Below, one piece after another: positions 29,553-39,973 of a stretch of 64,000 nucleotides of DNA (position 1 is the stretch's first letter; the number at the start of each line of letters is the position of its first letter). Location: positions 186,001 to 250,000 of the forward strand of contig CAVSZO010000054.1 of NCBI GenBank assembly GCA_963732335.1, read 5' to 3'. The notes under the pieces were generated by a model. That model searched no databases, was not told where the DNA came from, and worked only from the letters and a program-made list of their open reading frames with translations. Position numbers and translations under genes: made by a program. Source of the stretch: Desertimonas sp963732335 (GTDB lineage: Bacteria; Actinomycetota; Acidimicrobiia; Acidimicrobiales; Ilumatobacteraceae).

Positions 29553-30835
29553 ATGGGTCACGGCCACGATCACGCCGCCGGGGATGCTGCGGTGTCGCGG
29601 CGGACCCGGCGCCGGCTGGCCGTCACCGCGGTGGTGCTCGCGCTCGTCACGATCGGCGGCGTCGCCGTCCTGTGGCCGCGCGACGACGCGCGCGGCCAGG
29701 TCGAGAAGCTGGGCCTGGTCAAGCACGTCCACGAAGCCAACGTGGTGAGCGTCATGAAGGGCCCGTGCCGCGGCACCGAGGACAGCATCCGTCGAGTCGT
29801 CTGCACCAACGTCAAGTTCCGCCTGACCGAGGGCCCGAACGCCGGCGCGGCACGCACCATCGAGTTCGCGACGTCGACGAGCACGCCGCAACTCGAACCC
29901 GGCGATGCCGTCGTGCTCAACCACGTCGAAGGTGCGCAGGCGCCATTCGACTACACGTACTCCGACCGCCAACGCCGACCGGTGTTGATGTGGCTGGCGA
30001 TCCTCTTCGCCGTCGTCGTGATCGGGCTCGGCCGGCTCCGAGGGCTCGGCGCGCTCGTCGGCCTGGGTGCGAGCCTGCTCGTGATCCTGCAGTTCATGTT
30101 GCCCTCGATGCTCGATGGCAACAGCCCGCCACTCGTCGCGATCGTCGGCGCGAGCGCGGTGGCGTTCCTCGCGCTCTATCTCGCCAACGGCATCCGACCG
30201 ATGACGACCGTGGCACTCCTCAGCACCCTCGCCGCGCTCGGGATCACGGTGGGACTGGCCACGTTGTTCACCAACCTCGCGCACTTCACGGGAGCGGCGA
30301 ACGAGGACGCGCTGCTCATCGGTCTCGGGACGTCGGCCATCGACCTCAAGGGTCTCGTGCTCGCGGGCATGGTGCTCGGCGCGCTGGGCGCGCTCGACGA
30401 CATCACGGTGACCCAGGCCTCCGCGGTCGGCGAGCTCCGCACCGCGCAGCCCGAGCTCTCGCGTTCGCGACCTCTACCGATCCGGTCTGCGCATCGGCCG
30501 CGACCACATCTCCTCGACGGTCAACACCCTCGCACTGGCCTACGCCGGTGCCTCGCTGCCGCTGCTGCTCCTGTTCACGCTGTCGGGGCAGAGCCTGGGC
30601 AGCGTCGCCAACGGCGAGATCGTCGCGGTCGAGATCGTGTCCGTGCTCGTGGGCAGCATCGGCCTGGTCGCCGCGGTCCCGATCTCCACCTGGTTCGCGG
30701 CGCTGGTGGCCACCCAACCCCCGCATTCGCCGAATCGGCGGATCGGTGGGCGCGTCGCGAAGGCGGCGACGACGACCCGAGCCGCGCGTCGACGACCTGC
30801 TTGCACCACGCGACGAGCGCGACTTCTGGGATTGA
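29553..30835 (+). CDS. YibE/F family membrane protein with His-rich N-terminus
   Basis: ATG at 29553 begins MGHGHDHAAGDA, a short His motif, then a first helix (LAVTAVVLALVTIGGVAVLW). An extracytoplasmic region with ANVVSVMKGPCRGTEDSIRR and EPGDAVVLNHVEG follows, and then six or more helices: VLMWLAILFAVVVIGLGRLR, GLGALVGLGASLLVILQFML, LVAIVGASAVAFLALYLANG, VALLSTLAALGITVGLATLF, and ALDDITVTQASAVGELR (a PF07907 hallmark). A break near 30470 leads to LYRSGLRIGRDHISSTVNTL, another hallmark, and one near 30730 to the tail PRDERDFWD. About 425 residues. Function unproven in the family; shared Zur-type control with znuA suggests metal homeostasis. Confidence 0.85.
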
Positions 30836-30885
30836 CGTTCGACCAACTCGCCGTGGTCGCGGGGGCCCGGATAGCGTCCGCCGCT

Positions 30886-31673
30886 ATGGACTTCAACGAG
30901 CAGTACGGACCGTGGGCGTTGATCGCAGGAGCGTCGGAAGGGCTCGGCGCCGCGTTCGCCGACGAGTGCGCGAGCCGCGGCTGCAACGTCGTGTTGGTCG
31001 CCCGTCGCCAGCAATTGATGGAGGAGACCGCGGCCGGGATCCGCGAGCGACACGGCGTCGAGACCCGCACGCTGGTCGCCGACCTCGGCCGGCCCGACAT
31101 CGGCGAGCTGGTGGCGTCGGTCACCGACGACATCGACGTCGGCTTCTTCGTCTACAACGCCGCGTTCGCACCCCAAGGGCTCTTCGTGAACGTGCCGCTC
31201 GAAGAGCAGATGCAGAACATCGCGGTGAACTGCACCACTCCCACGATTCTCAGCCACATGCTCGGCAAGAAGATGGTGGATCGCGGCCGCGGCGGGCTCG
31301 TGCTGGTGTCGTCGGGCGCGGCGCACGGCGGCATGAAGATCTTCACGACCTACGCCGCGGCGAAGGCCTACGAGCTCATCCTCGGCGAAGGGCTGTGGGA
31401 CGAGTTCCGCGACCACGGCGTCGACGCCCTCGGGTACGTGGTCGGCGCCACCGCCACCCCCACGTTCTCGGCGTCCACCGAGGCGGACACGGTGAAGGCC
31501 ACGAACCGCGCACCCCGCAGCAGGTCGCGGCGGCGTTGTTCGAACAGCTCGGCAAGGGCCCACGCGCCTACTCCCACCCCGGCGCCGACGAACAGGCCAT
31601 GGCCAGCGCCGGCCGCCCCCACGCCGAGGTCGTCGCCGCCACCGGCGCCATGATCTCCTCGGTCTGGAGCTGA
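30886..31673 (+). CDS. Short-chain dehydrogenase/reductase
   Basis: From ATG at 30886 (MDFNEQYGPWALIAGASEGL) the frame has the NAD(P) motif AGASEGLGAAFA, VVLVARRQQLMEE after strand 2 (basic residues favour NADP), VYNAAFAPQG (NNAG equivalent), VLVSSGAAHG (catalytic Ser) and the catalytic pair in TTYAAAKAYELIL (YxxxK). One break near 31510 leads to TPQQVAAALFEQLGKGPRAY and the stop at 31671. About 260 residues, substrate unknown. The stop codon TGA is itself the first base triplet of a half copy of the palindromic repeat. Confidence 0.85.
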
Positions 31674-31686
31674 CGCAGGTTCGTTG
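31671..31686. repeat. Half copy of the palindromic element overlapping a stop codon
   Basis: TGACGCAGGTTCGTTG matches the right arm of copy C (44769-44784) base for base. The left arm would fall inside the SDR coding sequence and is not present. Confidence 0.55.
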
Positions 31687-31798
31687 AAGGAGCGCGTGCT
31701 TGCTCCGGTGAGCACCAGCGAAGCGGAGCGTATCGGCGTGCACACGAATGGGTATCGCGCTTCAATGAGCGTCATTCGACACGTTGGGGAGGACAGTC

Positions 31799-32236
31799 GT
31801 GGATATGGATCGTGACGAGGCCATCGCAGTACTGAACGAGATCGTCGAGCTGGAGCTTGCCGGGGCGGTTCGCTACACGCAGTATTCGTTGATGGTGTTC
31901 GGGCATGCACGCATCCCGATCATCGACTGGATGCGGGGCCAGAGCGCCGAGGCGTTGCTCCACGCGACCGCCGCAGGCGAAGAAGTCACGTCGCTCGGCG
32001 GGAAGGTCTCACTCGACATCGGCGAGCTCGTGGGCACGCACCACGACGCGGTCGACGAGATGATGGGCGAGATGCTGATCCACGAGCGCCATGGCATCGA
32101 GCTGTACAAGAAGTTGTTGCGCGTCAGCGAAGGCGTGGACGTCTCCCTCGAAGAGCTCGCCCGCCAGACGATCCGCAACGAAGAGATGCACTGCGCGGAG
32201 ATCGAGAAGATGCTCAAGAAGCGTGGAGACGCCTGA
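31799..32236 (+). CDS. Ferritin-like/bacterioferritin-type protein, intact
   Basis: GTG at 31799 follows a GGGGAGGA site at the right distance; ATG at 31805 is the alternative. The 140-residue product is an all-helical bundle with ferritin-type metal ligands: Glu in LNEIVELELAGAVRYTQYSL, Glu and His in SAEALLHATAAGEEVTSLGG, Glu and His in MLIHERHGIELYKKLLRV, and Glu/His in IRNEEMHCAEIEKMLKKRG. Spacing ExxxH at the second site differs from the usual ExxH of bacterioferritin, so a ferritin-like (DPS/Bfr-related) protein is safer than Bfr itself. Expected to bind or oxidise iron in the cytoplasm. It converges on an MFS gene seven bases away. Confidence 0.8.
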   Translation: MDMDRDEAIAVLNEIVELELAGAVRYTQYSLMVFGHARIPIIDWMRGQSAEALLHATAAGEEVTSLGGKVSLDIGELVGTHHDAVDEMMGEMLIHERHGIELYKKLLRVSEGVDVSLEELARQTIRNEEMHCAEIEKMLKKRGDA

Positions 32237-32242
32237 CGCGAG

Positions 32243-33720
32243 CTAGTTGCCCGTCGGGTCGGACGGCGTCGTGTCGGCACGCCGTTCCGCCGCGATCTCG
32301 GTGGCCAGCGCGGCCACGCGCGACGGTGTCGGCCTCGACGAACTTGCGTCCGCGCAGCACGACGAGACCGCCGATGAGCACCAACGGCGTCACGATGAGG
32401 AAGGCGTAGCTGAGGTTGCCCTTGATCGTGCCGTCGACGTCGTAGTCGAACTGATCGGCGATCGCGCCGATCAGCAGCGGCGAGGCCGCCGACGCCAGCG
32501 CGGCGAGGAACGACGTCACCGAGAAGGTGAGGCCGCGGATCGACGCGGGAACGACCTCGGCCGTCATCGTCGTGAGCGCGGGGAAGCCGGCGACGAGCAG
32601 CGCGGCGCCGATCAGGGCCGCGATGAGCATGACGGGCAGCGGCACCTCGATGAACACCACCATCAGGAACAGCGCGCCGAGGGACTGGCTCACCCCGGCG
32701 ACCACCATCGGGGCGCCACGGACGCGGCGCCGAAGGCGGTCGGTCGCAATTCCCCCCAGCACGGTGCCGAGCACCGCCCCCACCAACAGGAGCGCGGCAA
32801 CGACGCCCGAGGCCTGCCCCGACGTGAGCGTCGTGTGGCGCACGAAGAACGTCTTGGCCCAGAACCCGATGCCCGAGAGCGCGCCGGCGGTGATCGCGCT
32901 GCCGACGATGAGATACCGCAGCGTGCGGACGCGCAGGATGCGCCGCCCGTCCCGCCAGACCGCGCGCGTCGCGCCGAGCTCGCTCTCGTCTTCGCCGGCG
33001 ACCGGTTCCGAGTCGACCGACGCGGCTTCGCGTTCGGGTCGCGTCGTGGCGAGCGCGGGAACGTCGGGCTCCACCGAGCAGGTCGTGCTCGCCACGGATC
33101 GGCTCTCTCATCCGCCAGACGACGATCGCGAGGATCGAACCGGGAACACCGACGATGAGGAAGGCGGCGCGCCATCCGAACACGGATCCGACGATGCCGC
33201 CGATGCCGAGCCCGATCGCCTGGCCGACGGTGGGCGCGACGCGTTGGTACACGTACGCGCGCCCGCGCAGGTCGGGCTTGTAGTAGTCGGCGATGAGTGA
33301 CTGCGACGACGGATTGTCGACGGTCTCACCGATCCCGAGGGTCGCGCGCACGATCGCGAATTGCACGAAGTTGGTCACCGCGGCGTTGAGCGCGGAGATG
33401 GCGCCCCACGACGCCAGCACGATCGCGATGATGCGCGTGCGGCGATAGCGGTCGGCCAGGTAGCCGGCGGGCAGGACGGCGACGAAGCCGGCGAGCACGA
33501 ACGCGGTGCCGAGGAACCCGGCCTGGAAGTCGCTGAAGCCGAGATCGTCCTGCACGTCGTCGAGCACGCCGGGGAGGATTCCGCGGTCGACCGAATCGAT
33601 GAACGCGACCAGCGAGAGCACGATCAGTGGGTTCCGCCCGTACTTCCCCCAGTCGGTCTTCTCCTTCTTGGCCTTCTTGGTGCCGGCTCCGGCGGGGGTC
33701 TCGGTCGCGGAAGCCGCCAT
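32243..33720 (-). CDS. MFS transporter, spinster-like (two frame breaks)
   Basis: ATG at 33720 starts a Lys-rich cytosolic tail (TKKAKKEKTDWGKYGRN) and then LIVLSLVAFIDSVDRGILPG, VQDDLGFSDFQAGFLGTAFV, VLPAGYLADRYRRTRIIAIV (motif A), FVQFAIVRATLGIGETVDNP, SLIADYYKPDLRGRAYVYQR, and VGWRAAFLIVGVPGSILAI-like helices. A break near 33095 lies in the central loop. The second half is continuous (LRYLIVGSAITAGALSGIGF, ALLLVGAVLGTVLGGIATDR, LIAALIGAALLVAGFPALTT, GLTFSVTSFLAALASAASPL). A last break near 32310 gives the tail DTTPSDPTGN. About 490 residues, 12 helices. ExR and D-R-Y-R-R features suit spinster-type carriers; cargo unknown. Confidence 0.85.
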
Positions 33721-33763
33721 GACGCAGAGTTGACCACACTTCGACGACTGCTACCGTCCGCGT

Positions 33764-35242
33764 GTGGTGTCGACGGAGCGTGCCGTGGTGATCGGGCTCG
33801 ACGCGTTCGATGCCGACATCGCGTTCGGCATGGTGCGCGAAGGAAAGCTCCCGACGCTCGCCGGCCTCCTCGAATCCACCTCGTGGGCCCGCACGCTGAG
33901 CCCTCCGGGCATGGCCGTCGGCGCGAGCTGGCCCTCGATCACCACCGGATGCCTGCCGAGCAGGCACGGCTTCTACTGCGACCAGCAGTTGGCACCTGGT
34001 ACCTACGAGGCGCCACATGCGGGTCTGCGAAACATCGCCCAGCAGCGACTCTGGAGCGCGCTCGCGTCGGCGGGCCGGCGCTGCATCGTGCTCGATGCAC
34101 CGATCACCGTGCCGCAGCCACTCCCCGGCGGCGCGCAGCTCGTCGAGTGGGGCGCCCACGACGGCTTCGAACCATTGAGCAGCGAGCCGCCTGAGTTCGC
34201 CGACGAGGTCGTCGAACAGTTCGGCGACTACGCCGTGATCGGCAAGTGTGACGACTACGCGCGTGCCGGCGACTACGGCGGTTTGCGCGACGCGCTGCTC
34301 CGGGCCCCGGCGTTGAAGGGCGAGTTGTTCAGCTCGTTGCTGGATCGCGACACGTGGGACTTCTTCTTCGCGACCTTCAGCGAGAGCCATTGCGCCGGGC
34401 ATCACTTCTGGAGCAATCACGATCCGACCCATCCCGATCACGACCCGATCACGCGTGAGGCGTACGGCGACGTGATCCTCGCCGTCTACGAGGCCATCGA
34501 CGCGTCGCTTGGAAACGTGCTGACCCACATCCCCGACGACGCGTCGCTCATGGTTTTGCTCAGCCACGGCGTCGGGCCGCACTACGACGGCGAGCACATC
34601 ATGGCGGCGATCCTGCGCACGCTGGACGCCCACGAGGGCACCTCCCGGCTGCTCGAAGTGCGCGAGCAGGTCGTGCGGGGGCTACAGCGTCGAGGTCGGC
34701 AGGCCCGCCGCGCCCTCCCTCTCGACAGTGCCCGTCGTTACTTCAAGGTTCCCAACAACGAGCAGTACGCAGGCATCCGTCTCAACGTGAAGGGTCGCGA
34801 GCCGCGCGGTCGTGTCGCGCCCGGCGCCGAGTTCGATGCGAGGATCGCGACCCTCACCGCTCATCTGCTCGAGATCGAGAACGCAGAGACCGGCGAACCG
34901 CTGTTCACGGAGATCCTCCGCACGACCGACGTCTACGACGGTCCGCTCGTCGACACCCTCCCCGATCTTCTCGCCGGTTGGAACCACGCGCGTCGCCGAT
35001 CCGCGCCGCCGCGCTCGGCTCGCATCGGCGTCATCCGGGGAGACAACACGGCGATCCGCAACGGCGACCACCGGTCGGGTGGCCTGGTCCTGCTCCGACG
35101 TCCGACCATCGCTCCCAACGAGATACCGACACCGATCCCGGTCATCGACCTCGCGCCCACGATCGCGAGCTGGTTCGATGTCGAGCTGCCCGACGTCGAC
35201 GGCAGGCCGGTGGCGGAATGGGCGATGGCGCCGGTTCGCTAG
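33764..35242 (+). CDS. Alkaline-phosphatase-superfamily phosphodiesterase/phosphatase, intact
   Basis: A single 492-residue frame from GTG at 33764. The first metal Asp is in AVVIGLDAFDADIAF. The nucleophile region is GASWPSITTGCLPSRHGFYC, where the S/T-x5-TGxxPxxHG arrangement is that of type I phosphodiesterases. Further metal ligands are likely in HCAGHHFWSNHDPTHPDHDP and LLSHGVGPHYDGEH, with VIDLAPTIASWFDVELPDVD (the D-x-x-PT-L-L element) and GRPVAEWAM at the end. No signal peptide, so it is cytoplasmic or unusual for the family. CLPSR resembles a sulfatase signature, but it coincides with the TGxxPxxHG motif. Physiological substrate unknown; neighbours are GT2 enzymes. Confidence 0.85.
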   Translation: MVSTERAVVIGLDAFDADIAFGMVREGKLPTLAGLLESTSWARTLSPPGMAVGASWPSITTGCLPSRHGFYCDQQLAPGTYEAPHAGLRNIAQQRLWSALASAGRRCIVLDAPITVPQPLPGGAQLVEWGAHDGFEPLSSEPPEFADEVVEQFGDYAVIGKCDDYARAGDYGGLRDALLRAPALKGELFSSLLDRDTWDFFFATFSESHCAGHHFWSNHDPTHPDHDPITREAYGDVILAVYEAIDASLGNVLTHIPDDASLMVLLSHGVGPHYDGEHIMAAILRTLDAHEGTSRLLEVREQVVRGLQRRGRQARRALPLDSARRYFKVPNNEQYAGIRLNVKGREPRGRVAPGAEFDARIATLTAHLLEIENAETGEPLFTEILRTTDVYDGPLVDTLPDLLAGWNHARRRSAPPRSARIGVIRGDNTAIRNGDHRSGGLVLLRRPTIAPNEIPTPIPVIDLAPTIASWFDVELPDVDGRPVAEWAMAPVR

Positions 35243-36246
35243 ACGAGCGAGGCGCGACGCAGACGCCGAACGGCCAGGCGGGCTGCGAGCATCGGGTGAC
35301 GGATGGCCAACCGGGCGAGGCAGGCACGGCACCACACGCCGTCCGGGCCGCGCATTCCGCACCGCAAGGCGAGACGCGGAAGTTGGCGATGCAGTTCGGC
35401 GCGTGGCGCTTGGCGAGCACGGGACGCTCGCCGGACCGCCTTGTAGGCGCGGAGCACGACGTCCGACGCCTCGTCACAGTCGTTGCATCCGAGCGGCGGA
35501 CCGAGACCGGTCAGACCGGCGACGATGCGCGGCGACGGCCGTTTGGTGGTGGCGCGCTCGATGGCGCCGGCGGCAAGCTCGATCGTCCCGTCGCGCATTC
35601 CGTCGGCATCGACGGCGGAGACGCCGGTGCTCGACGGACGATACGCGAGCTGCGGGGACGGAACCGTCGCGACCTGTGTGACGTCGACCATCCGCAACCA
35701 GAGGCCGTAGTCGTCGGCCGGGTACTCCGACTCCCGGTAGCCGCCGACGAGTCGGAAGACGTCGCGCCGGAACATCACCGTCGGGTACGCGAGACAGCAC
35801 CCGAACAACAACCACAGTGCCACCGACGCGTGATCCGGTGGCACGCCGACGTAGCGCGACCCGGCGCCGTCGGCGACGTCGTATGCGGTCGCGACCAGGC
35901 CGACCTGCGGAGACGCACGGAACAGCCCGAACTCGAGCGCGAGCCGATCCGGGTACACGACGTCGTCGGCGTCCATGCGGGCGATCAGGCCGCTCGTGGC
36001 CATCTCGACGCCCGCGTTCAGTGACGCGGTCAACCCGCGCCGCTCCGGATTGCGGCTGACCCGCATGCGCACGTCGTGGATGCCGGCCAGCACGGCAGGC
36101 GTGTCGTCGGTCGACCCGTCGTCGATGACGATCACCTCGATGTCGGCGAGCGTCTGGCCGAGCATGCTGTCCACGGCCGCACCGATCGTTGCCGCGCCGT
36201 TCCACACCGGGAGCAGCACACTCACGAGCGGCCCCGCGCCCGTCAC
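35239..36246 (-). CDS. Glycosyltransferase family 2, intact
   Basis: One frame of 335 residues. The GT-A fold is clear from LVSVLLPVWNGAATIGAAVD, MLGQTLADIEVIVIDDGSTD, RGLTASLNAGVEMATSGLIA, MDADDVVYPDRLALE (the metal-binding DxD), GCCLAYPTVMFRRDVFRLVG, GYRESEYPADDYGLWLRMVD (the ED/DD acceptor-site region) and a basic C-terminal tail. It transfers a sugar from an NDP-sugar in the cytoplasm. Its stop overlaps the AP-superfamily gene's stop by four bases (convergent). It is probably cotranscribed with the GT2 gene upstream at 37113. Confidence 0.9.
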   Translation of the reverse strand: MTGAGPLVSVLLPVWNGAATIGAAVDSMLGQTLADIEVIVIDDGSTDDTPAVLAGIHDVRMRVSRNPERRGLTASLNAGVEMATSGLIARMDADDVVYPDRLALEFGLFRASPQVGLVATAYDVADGAGSRYVGVPPDHASVALWLLFGCCLAYPTVMFRRDVFRLVGGYRESEYPADDYGLWLRMVDVTQVATVPSPQLAYRPSSTGVSAVDADGMRDGTIELAAGAIERATTKRPSPRIVAGLTGLGPPLGCNDCDEASDVVLRAYKAVRRASRARQAPRAELHRQLPRLALRCGMRGPDGVWCRACLARLAIRHPMLAARLAVRRLRRASLV

Positions 36247-36256
36247 CTCCGCCCCG

Positions 36257-37113
36257 TCATCCGACGTCGACGCGCTGCGTGGACGGACGCATCGTCAGGG
36301 CGAGATGGCCGAGACGCTTCGGGACCGGGTAGGCGCGCAGCGAGCGGACCATGGCGCGCCACGCGCGAAGCGGTTGTCCCCGACTTCGCGTGCGACGAGA
36401 CCCATCGAGAACCAGCGCATCGCCGCTGCCCGCCGGTGCACGCGGAAGTAGTCGTCCCGCTCGTCGAGCAACATCTGTCCGTACCGGAGGCGTTCGAGTC
36501 GACCGTCGTGGTCGTCCACCTCACCGTGCAGGCGAATGCGATAGCCGACCCGTGGCACGGTGGCGACGTCGACCGACCGCGTCGCCGCGCAACCACCACT
36601 CGAGATCCTCGAGCACGACGTACGTCTCGTCGAAGCGCGGCGCCACCGAGCGCTCGATCACCGCCGCCCCTTTCGGTGGCACGCGCCGGTCGAGGATCGT
36701 GTCGTAGACGTTGCCTTCCAGCACCGAGACCACCGTCGGCGCCCGGCGCGGGCGGCGGGCGGCCCATCGGCTGCGACCAGCAGAACACGATCGGTCGCGC
36801 GGCCGAGCAACGGCAGGGTCATCGACAGCCGGTCAGGCGTGTACCCGTCGTCGTCGTCGAGGAAGGTGACGTACTCCCCCGGCGCGTGGTCGAGACCGGT
36901 GTTCAGGACCGCGGCGACCCCCGCATTGGTGTCGTGGCGGAACACACGGATGCGCACGTCGCCGGGAAGATCGAGTGGCTCGGTACCGGCGTCGTCGACG
37001 ACGACGCACTCGAAGTCGTCGTAGTCCTGCGCCAGCACCGACTCCAGTGCTTCGCGGAGCCATCGCGCCCGGTTGTACGTGGGCACGATGACGGAGAAGG
37101 TAGGGCTGATCAC
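36257..37113 (-). CDS. Glycosyltransferase family 2 (frame-broken)
   Basis: From ATG at 37113: MISPTFSVIVPTYNRARWLR, EALESVLAQDYDDFECVVVD, HDTNAGVAAVLNTGLDHAPG, EYVTFLDDDDGYTPDRLSMT (DxD). After breaks near 36740 and 36580 come NVYDTILDRRVPPKGAAVIE, FDETYVVLEDLEWWLRGD (the ED motif), RVGYRIRLHGEV, DERDDYFRVHRRAAAMRWFS and PVPKRLGHLALTMRPSTQRV, ending at 36257. GT-A fold, about 285 residues. It lies just upstream of the intact GT2 and starts 79 bases from the divergent D-aminoacylase gene. Confidence 0.85.
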
Positions 37114-37192
37114 ACCGGGGCGCGAGTCTACGACCTCGAAACCGCCGCCGCGCCTCTACCGATCACCCGCGAGACGCGAGAGAATGGTGCCC

Positions 37193-38921
37193 ATGACGCA
37201 TGATCTCGTGATCCGCAACGGCACGGTCGTCGACGGTACCGGCCTGCCCCCGTACCGGGCCGACGTCGGCGGTCGACGCACGGGCGCATCACGACGATCG
37301 GCCGGATCCGCGAGCGGGGCACGCGAGGAGATCGACGCCGAAGGCCACGTCGTCACGCCCGGGTTCATCGACGGCCACACCCACATGGACGCCCAGGTGT
37401 TCTGGGACCCGCTCGGCACCTGCTCGTGCTGGCACGGCGTCACCACCGTGGTGATGGGCAACTGCGGGTTCACCCTGGCGCCGGCCCGCGCCGACGCAGC
37501 GGCACCTGGTCGTGCGCAACCTCGAGCGGGCCGAGGACATCGTCGCCGGCGGCGCATGGCGGCCGGCATCGACTGGACGTGGGAGACGTTCCCCGAGTAC
37601 CTCGACGCGGTCGACCGGCTGCCCAAGGGCATCAACTACGCCGCGCAGCATCGGCCACTCGGCGCTGCGCACCTGGGTGATGGGCGAGCGGGCCTTCGAG
37701 CGAGCAGGCGACCGACGACGACCTCGCGGTGATGGAGCGCGAGCTGCGCGACGCGCTGCGGGCCGGCGCGATCGGGCTTCACCACGTCGCGCACCGACCA
37801 GCCACGAGACGTCCGACGACCGACCGGTCGCCTCGCCGGCTCGCGACGTGGGACGAGGTCTGCCGGCTCGTCGGCGTCATGGGCGACCTCGGCACCGGCA
37901 TCTTCGAGATCGCGACCGAGTCAACGCGCGGCACGGACCCCGACCGGACGCGCCGAGGTACTTCGACGCGCATGCGCGACCTGGCGGTCGAGACCGGCGT
38001 GCCGATCACGTTCGGCGTGCGCGCCCACGGCCGGCCGCGCTCGAGCGAGATGCTCGACCTGATCGACGCGACCGCGGCCGCCGGCGGCCGCATGTTCGGC
38101 CAGACCCACAGCCGCGGCATCTCGGTCGTGCTCGTCGTTCCAGACCCGACTGCCCTTCGACGTGCTGCCCGTGTGGAAGCGAGGTGCGCGCGCTGCCCCT
38201 CGACGAGCAGCTGGCGGCGCTCCGCGACCCGAGCCGTTGCGCCGGAAGCTCGTCGACGCCGCGCACCACGGCGACTACGGCCGGGCCATCGGCGCCGAGG
38301 CCCGCAAGCCCGACTACACGCGGATGCGCGTCTTCGACCGCCCGGTGCCGCCCAACCCGACCGTCGCCGAGGTCGCCGCCGAGCGCGGCGTCGATCCCGT
38401 CGAGCTGATCATCGACCTCGCGCTCGAGACCGACCTTCGACCAGTTCTTCGTCCAGCCCGTCACCCCGATGGACGACGCCGACGTCTCCTCGCGGTCGAT
38501 GCAGCCACCCTCGCACGGTGATGACGTTCTCCGACGCCGGCGCGCACGTCAGCCAGATCTGCCGACTGCTCGATCCAGACCCACCTGCTCGCCTACTGGG
38601 TGCGCGAGCGCCAGGCGTTCACCCTCGAGGAGGCGGTGCGCATGATCACGCTGGCGCCGGCCGACCGCGTGGGGCTTCGCCGACCGCGGGCTGCGTGCGG
38701 GAGGGCTTCGTCGCCGACCTCAACGTCTTCGATCCCGACCGCGGTCGGGCCCGAGCCTGCCCACGGTCGCAGCACGACCTGCCCGCGCGGCGCGCGCCGG
38801 CTCGTGCAGAAGGCCACGGGCTTCCGCGCCACCGTCGTCGCCGGCGAGGTGGTGCTGCGACGACGGCGAGCACACCGGCGCCCTACCCGGGCGTCTGTTG
38901 CGCGGCGCCTCGGGAGGTTGA
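37193..38921 (+). CDS. N-acyl-D-amino-acid deacylase family amidohydrolase, copy 2 (frame-broken)
   Basis: ATG at 37193 begins MTHDLVIRNGTVVDGTGLPP, followed by IDAEGHVVTPGFIDGHTHMD (HxH), AQVFWDPLGTCSCWHGVTTV, VMGNCGFTLAP, IDWTWETFPEYLDAVDRLPK, GINYAAQ, IGHSALRTWVMGERAFERA, SEMLDLIDATAAAGGRMFGQ, THSRGISVV, RKLVDAAHHGDYG, VMTFSDAGAHVSQICR (catalytic Asp region), LAYWVRERQAFTLEEAVRMI and TLAPADRVG. The family is that of the gene at 25406, but the two copies differ in the HxH loop (DGHTHMDAQ against DPHTHYDLE), so they are paralogues rather than a recent duplication. About 575 residues with ten or more breaks. Confidence 0.82.
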
Positions 38922-38932
38922 CGTCGGGCGGA

Positions 38933-39973
38933 CTACGCCGCGCGCGGTAGCTCGGCGACGTCCGACCCGAGCGAGCGGAGGAACCCGAGCAGCAACTGCT
39001 CGTCCGCCTTCAACCCGCACGGTCGCGTCCCGGTCGGCGGCTGCCAACGATCGGCCAGCGTGCCGTCGTGGAACGAGGTGACGATCGCCGGGTGCACGTA
39101 CGAGGCGCGGCACACCACGCGTGTTGCGCAACCGGGACGCCACGTGGTCGATCACCGCGTTCACCTCGCGACGGGCCTGGGTCGCGCTCTCGGGCGGGGG
39201 CATCGTCGCCAGCGCGGTGCCGGCCATCAACGTGGCCATCCACGTCGGAAGTCCTTCGCGGTGACGTCGGCCTTGGCGGCGTGGCGCAGGTAGTCGTTGA
39301 CGTCGGTGGACTGGATCGCGTGCTGCACGACGGTCGCCGTTGAGATACTGGAACAGGTGGTCACCGTCGAGGCCGCGGCACCGCTGGACCAGCTCCGCGA
39401 TGTGGGCGTCGGCGACGGTCACGTCGTGGGGGATGCCACCCTTGCCGATGAACCGCAGGTCGACGTGGTCGCCGCTCACCCGTGCGTGGTGGGATCGGAG
39501 CGTCGTCAGGCCGAACGAGCCATTGGCGCGGACGTACTCCTCGTTGCCGACGCGGATCATCGTGCGTTCGAGCAGGAGCACCACACCGGCGGTGACCGTC
39601 TCCAGGCTCAGGTCGCCACGCGCAGGTCGCGGCGCGACGTCGGCGGATCGCGGGCAGCGCGACCCCGAAGCCGGCGAGCGTGTCGAACTTCTGGCGTTCC
39701 CGCGCCACGCGCCAGTCGCGCGTGGTAGCGGTACTGCTTGCGGCCCTGCGCGTCGCGACCCGTGGCCTGGACGTGGCCATCGGGCGACGGGCAGATCCAC
39801 ACGTCGGTCCACGCGGGCGGGATCGCGAGGGCACGGATGCGGTCGAGGATGACGGGGTCGCGGACGACCCCGTGGTCGGTGCGGCCGTCGAAGGTTCGGT
39901 AGGAGAAGCCGCGCCCGGCGCGCACGCGTCGGATGCCCTCCCCCTCGTCGGTCACACGATGTATCCGGCCCAT
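38933..39973 (-). CDS. DNA topoisomerase IB (poxvirus type, frame-broken)
   Basis: ATG at 39973 gives MGRIHRVTDEGEGIRRVRAG, RGFSYRTFDGRTDHGVVRDP, ALAIPPAWTDVWICPSPDGH, VQATGRDAQGRKQYRYHARL, DWRVARERQKFDTLAGFGVA, ERTMIRVGNEEYVRANGSFG, LTTLRSHHARVSGDHVDLRF, IGKGGIPHDVTVADAHIAEL, TWMATLMAGTALA, and VCRASYVHPAIVTSFHDGTL. The last block carries the active-site Tyr (ASYVHP), and the R/K/R/H catalytic set falls in KQYRYH, IGKGG and LTTLRSHH-type blocks. It relaxes supercoils through a 3'-phosphotyrosyl intermediate. About 345 residues; breaks near 39720, 39620, 39350, 39245 and 39125. Confidence 0.85.

Noticed and set aside
33938..33980. Sulfatase signature CLPSR in the AP-superfamily protein
   Set aside because: The Cys sits where the TGxxPxxHG motif of type I phosphodiesterases is, after a good S/T nucleophile block. 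Treated as a coincidence for annotation, though noted beside the FGE.
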